From assembly GCA_033398695.1 (NCBI GenBank), contig CM065809.1:170676501-170740500 (forward strand): 64,000 nucleotides of DNA, given 5' to 3'. This DNA is from Orobanche coerulescens. Lineage: Eukaryota; Streptophyta; Magnoliopsida; Lamiales; Orobanchaceae. The notes below the pieces were generated by a model that ran no database searches, was not told the origin of the DNA, and saw only the letters and a program-made list of their open reading frames with translations. Below, piece by piece: positions 60,181 to 64,000 of this stretch (positions within the stretch are counted from its first letter, which is position 1; every line of letters begins with the position of its first letter). Position numbers and translations under genes: made by a program.

Positions 60181-61605
60181 ATGTTGAGGGGAGGACGTGG
60201 ACGTGGACGCGGTCGTGGACGCGGACGTGGTAATGTGAGACAAGAGGATTCAGCAACTACCCCAGAATTATCGGCTAGTCGAACCGATTCCCATTCTGGA
60301 GGACAGCAGGGATCAGCGAATGACAACGTGAATCCTAACATGCCGGGAGTGCTTCAACAGGTGGTGGCTCAGATAAACCAGTTCGCTCAGGTAGTTGACC
60401 GCATGCAGACGGCTATGGGACAGTAGCATAACGAGGATAATCGGAGAGACAGATGGCTTACTGAGGTGGTCAAATTGCACTCGCCAAAATTTGACGGTTC
60501 TGCTGAGGCACTTACTTGGGATCATTGGCTAAAGGAGTTAGAAAAGATATTTGCGGGGATTAACTGTTCCGAGGACCGGAAAGTTCCTATTGCCCAGTAT
60601 TTTCTGACTGGGGAGGCTTTTGACTGGTGGGAAGCTATTCGACCTGAGAATCATAATGCTGACTGGACGGAATTCAAATTAATGATGGAAGCACAATATT
60701 GTCCTCGTCCAGTTAGAGAGGCTAAAATCCGAGAGTTTTTCTCACTGCAGAGTTCGGAAGCATCTGTGACAGACATAATCAAGACTTTTAATCATCAGCA
60801 GACTTGTGTGCGACACTTGGTCAGGATGGAGGCAGAGAAGATTTTTCATTTCGATATGCGGATGAAACCGGAGATTCAGCAGTACATGTCCGGATTCGAG
60901 TGTACTACGTTGCGACAGTATCAAGACAAAGCGCTGGCCTACGACATGAAAGAGGCAGCGGTGGAGAAATCGATGGAGGCAAAGAAGCAGAAAGTGTCCG
61001 GCAACTTCTCGGAAAACAAGAGTGGTGGGCCCCGCAAGGGCCAGTCTTCATTTTATTCATCTAGGAAACCTCCACATCCTTCTCGAGGTGGAAAGAAGTT
61101 CCGTACAACATCAGCAGTTTCGGACGCATCAAAGAAGTGCTATAATTGTGGTCGAGCAGGGCATATTCGACGTGATTGTCCCATTCCTTCTGTGACTTGT
61201 TTTGAATGTGGGCAAGAAGGATACCGTGCGAATTTCTGCGGAAATGTGACTAGATCATTTGGTACTCGCACTCCAGCACCAGTTCCGAAAGAGATAAGTG
61301 TGAACCAGGCACAACAGAGTGGGTTTCAGCAGCAGAATGTTGGGAAGAGAGAGACATCCAGTGCTGGGTCCGTTCCACCGCGCCTGTACGAGATGAGTAA
61401 ATCTGATGATCAGAACACTGCTGTTGTATCAGGTACGATTCAGATCCTTTTGCAACCAGTTAGTGTCTTATTCGATTCAGGAGCTACACATTCTTTCATA
61501 TCATTGAACTGTGTTAATCGTTTGAAAATCTCGTGTTTATTTGATTGTGAACCTTATGTTGTGGGTTTTCCGAGCGGGGAGAATTGTGGGAACCCTAGAA
61601 ACTAG
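60181..61605 (+). pseudogene. Tek-5 gag and protease start, one TAG stop
   Basis: ATG at 60181 starts MLRGGRGRGRGRGRGRG, an Arg-Gly tract. TAG at 60424 breaks the frame; the same frame reopens at once with WLTEVVKLHSPKFDG, LTWDHWLKELEKIF, YFLTGEAFDWWEAI, the chromovirus Gag core. Zinc knuckles: CYNCGRAGHIRRDC (61138) is intact; CFECGQEGYRANFC (61198) has Tyr for the histidine. The aspartic protease motif DSGATHSFIS (about 61473) follows. A frameshift near 61580-61590 ends the frame at GENCGNPRN. Confidence 0.9.
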
Positions 61606-61969
61606 AGATTTTCCAGTGTCTATAGGAGGGAGAGATTGGCCATCGAATCTTGTTGTAGTCGACATCCATGGTGACGATTTAATTCTCGGAGACGATTGGC
61701 TCAACCGTTATGGAGCTATTTTGAATTACCGAAAGAGAGTCATTTCTATCATTGCCGATGACGGATCTGAACATTTATTCAGAGGATGGAGACCGAGAAG
61801 CTCGGGAAAATTGATCAAAGCGATGAAAGCAGTCAAATTACTGAAGCAGGGTTGTCACGGATTTTGGTGCTACGCCATGAAGAAAAAAGGAGTAGAGCTC
61901 TCATCTATTCCAGTTGTGAATGAATTTTCAGATGTATTCCCTGACGAACTACCTGGGTTACCTCCGTAG
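61541..61969 (+). pseudogene. Tek-5 protease C-terminus and linker
   Basis: After the frameshift the protease continues with WPSNLVVVDIHGDDLILGDD (the LG(M/D)DW motif: ILGDDWL) and the linker VVNEFSDVFPDELPGLPP that normally leads into reverse transcriptase. TAG at 61967 interrupts it; the frame then goes straight on as [12 protein letters not shown] in the next segment. Confidence 0.87.
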
Positions 61970-61975
61970 AGAGAA

Positions 61976-62686
61976 GTGGAGTTCACTATCGAATTAGAGC
62001 CTGGAGCCGCTCCTATTTCCAGAGCACCATACCGTATGGCGCCAACCGAGATGTATGAACTAAAGAAGCAACTGGAGGAATTATTACAGAAGGGTTACAT
62101 TCAACCTAGCGTTTCTCCTTGGGGAGCGCCCGTTCTCTTCGTCCGGAAGAAAGATGGATCCCTCCGATTATGTATTGATTACAGGGAGCTAAACAAAGTG
62201 ACGATCAAGAACAAGTATCTTATACCTCGGATCGACGACTTGTTTGATCAACTGCAAGGGGAAAGGGTATTCTCGAAGATTGACTTGCGATCAGGATACC
62301 ATCAGTTGAGAATTAAGGAATTGGATATACCGAAATCTGCTTTCAAATCCCGGTACGGACACTATGAATTTGTGGTAATGCCATTCGGACTTACCAATAC
62401 TCCTGCGGTATTTATGCAATTGATGAATAGGGTATTCTTAGAATACCTAGATAAGTTTGTGGTCATTTTCATTGATGACATCTTGATCTATTCGAAAGAC
62501 ACAGAGGAGCATGCTGAGCATTTGCGTGTTATTTTGAGCACCTTGTGGAATGAACAACTTTATGCGAAACTTTCCAAATGCGAGTTCTGGCTTAGGGAAG
62601 TAACCTTCCTTGGTCATGTGATATCAGCTGACGGAGTTCAGGTGGACCCGAAGAAAGTTAGCAATATTGGAATGGGAAGCTCCTAA
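61976..62686 (+). pseudogene. Tek-5 reverse transcriptase
   Basis: The palm is seen in full: [67 protein letters not shown] and the catalytic [10 protein letters not shown] at 62468. The end [16 protein letters not shown] is also present. A one-base shift near 62659 sends this frame to a stop, and the following segment continues in the new frame ([19 protein letters not shown]). Without the shift this would be a normal Ty3/gypsy polymerase. Confidence 0.92.
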
Positions 62687-64000
62687 TAACGTGAAGGAAG
62701 TCCAAAGCTTCTTAGGACTTGCTGGATATTATCGCTGTTTTGTAGAGGGATTTTCCAAAATTACTCGTCTGCTCACTCAGCTGTTACAGAAAACTCAAAA
62801 GTTCACGTGGAATGAGAAATGCCAGGCTAGTTTTGATGTACTTAAGAGGAGTCTGACGACAGCACCTATATTAGCGTTACCAGATGGAACTGATGGATTC
62901 ATGGTATACAGCGATGCTTCAAATCAGGGTCTAGGGTGTGTGTTGATGCAAAAGGATAAGGTGATTGCCTATGCCTCTCGACAATTGAAACCGTACGAAG
63001 TTAATTACCCGACTCATGATCTGGAGTTAGCAGCTGTGGTCTTTGCCTTGAAAATTTGGCGACATTATTTATACGGAACTCATTGTCAGATCTTTACAGA
63101 TCATAAGAGCCTCAAGTATATTTTCAGTCAGAAGGAATTAAACATGAGGCAGAGAAGGTGGCTGGAATTGATCAAGGATTACGACCTGGAAATCCTCTAT
63201 CATCCGGGTAAAGCAAACGTAGTAGCTGATGCACTGAGCCGTAAACCTGTTTCTCTTCGAGTGTTGGAAGAACTTACGTCCCAAACCAGCATTCAACGAG
63301 AACTGATCCGCGAAGGGATTGAAGTATGGTCACCAGGAATCCAAGGGCAACTATACGTGATGGAACTAACTTCGTCTCTAGTCGAGGAAATCAAATCTAA
63401 TCAGTTGAACGATTCACTGATTCTTCGGTTATGTGACGAAGTAAAGAAAGGAAAGGCCCCAGGATTCTTGATACAAGATGATGGAGTTCTGATATTTCAC
63501 AGTCGACTTTGCGTTCCTGATGATGATGTTTTGAGACAGACAATTCTGAAGGAAGCTCACAGCGCGCCCCATTCTATTCACCCGGACAGCAGTAAGATGT
63601 ATAAGTATCTAAAACAAAACTTCTGGTGGGGAAATATGAAGAAGGACGTAGCAGAATACGTTTCGAAGTGTTTGACTTGTCAGCAGGTTAAGATTGAACA
63701 TCAGCGACCTGCCGGAATGTTGAAGCCACTTCCGATCCTAGAATGGAAGTGGGAGGATATATCGATGGATTTCATCACCAATATGCTAAGGACCAAGACA
63801 GGAATGAACATGATTTGGGTTGTAGTTGATCGACTAACCAAGTCGGCTCATTTCCTAGGAATTAAAGACACGTGGGGACCCGAGAAATTGGCACGAGTAT
63901 TTCTTGCAGAGATAGTCAGATTGCATGGGACGCCGAAGACCATTATTTCAGATCGAGATGGTCGCTTCGTGTCGCACTTCTAGAAGGAAGTTCACAGGGC
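62667..64000 (+). pseudogene. Tek-5 RNase H and integrase, running off the window
   Basis: Connection/RNase H: FLGLAGYYRCFVEGFSKI, FMVYSDASNQGLGCVL, YPTHDLELAAVVFALKIWRH, FTDHKSLKYIF and ANVVADALSRK. Integrase: zinc-binding region with HSAPHSIHP and CLTCQQVK, core with WEDISMDFI (first D) and IISDRDGRF (second D). A TAG at 63981 falls where the family has Trp (HF-W-KEV), i.e. TGG to TAG; coding potential continues after it to the window end. The third catalytic residue and the chromodomain are outside. Confidence 0.92.

Larger units (their letters stand above)
54263..64000 (+). mobile_element. Athila-2, 5' part, interrupted by Tek-5
   Basis: LTR 54263-55895, primer site 55901, gag from 56001, cut at 57213 by Tek-5, which fills the rest of the window. 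It is inserted in the Copia-1 gag after ATAAG (54258-54262); the matching copy should lie beyond the right edge. Confidence 0.8.
57214..64000 (+). mobile_element. Tek-5, chromovirus (Tekay/Del-like) with gag and pol, truncated by the window edge
   Basis: 5' LTR 57214-59563, primer site 59569, gag-protease, reverse transcriptase, RNase H and integrase in the order of Ty3/gypsy chromoviruses. The integrase end and the chromodomain would lie beyond 64000. The preceding 5 bases are GGAAG (57209-57213). It is the only element here with near-complete chromovirus coding sequence; two frameshifts and three TAG stops interrupt it. Confidence 0.9.

Overview
This 64-kb window looks like intergenic heterochromatin from a flowering plant with a repeat-rich genome. 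I see no host gene, rRNA or tRNA gene. Essentially all of it is LTR retrotransposons nested in one another: Ty3/gypsy Tat, Athila and chromovirus (Tekay/Del-like) elements plus one Ty1/copia element. The plant assignment rests on the tRNA-iMet primer sites (TGGTATCAGAGC), the Athila primer site (GCGCCGTTGCCGGGGA type), the Tat pol with two RNase H domains, and GT-AG introns. The species cannot be named from the sequence.

Nest 1 (1-42.6 kb). The host is an Athila-type element on the minus strand (Athila-1: LTR about 41254-42610, primer site 41230-41248, AT-rich leader, gag from 39540 downward). Four insertions cut its gag into four pieces that still read in order on the minus strand: 39060-39540, 36907-36945, 33599-33927 and 1009-1143. 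The insertions are a solo chromovirus-type LTR (36946-39059), a short Tat-A element (33928-36906, duplication CATTG), a chromovirus-like non-autonomous element Tek-2 (1144-33598, duplication AAAAA) and a Tat-A LTR running off the left edge (1-1008). Tek-2 is itself filled with a second chromovirus-like element (Tek-1, 5973-14018), a Tat-A element with a broken gag (1351-5972) and a 12-kb Tat-B element (14972-27007, duplication GAGTT).

Nest 2 (43.6-64 kb). A Ty1/copia element (from 43598) is cut in its LTR by Tek-3 (44048-52791, duplication ATATG) and in its gag by Athila-2 (from 54263). The Athila-2 gag is cut by a chromovirus that still carries gag and pol (Tek-5, from 57214), which runs off the right edge inside integrase.

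Three things stand out. (1) Tat-B carries, antisense to its own genes, a four-exon passenger gene (16438-19130) with its own TATA box, GT-AG introns that keep one 812-codon frame, a region like the plant 'putative gypsy type transposon' family, a long coiled coil and a poly(A) signal. (2) Most LTR families here have short palindromes just upstream of the TATA box; the position is shared but the palindrome differs between families. (3) The chromovirus-type LTRs share a pair of adjacent hairpins near their 3' end whose stems are kept while the sequence changes, preceded by a tandem duplication of about 63-89 bp and placed just before a possible splice acceptor. Tek-1, Tek-2 and Tek-3 form a non-autonomous family with LTRs of 2.6-3.2 kb and a non-coding interior of 2.3-2.8 kb.

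All recognisable retroelement genes are damaged by frameshifts or TAG stops. Clusters of tiny deletions in 11400-12130 and 49490-50530 suggest that some damage may be consensus error.
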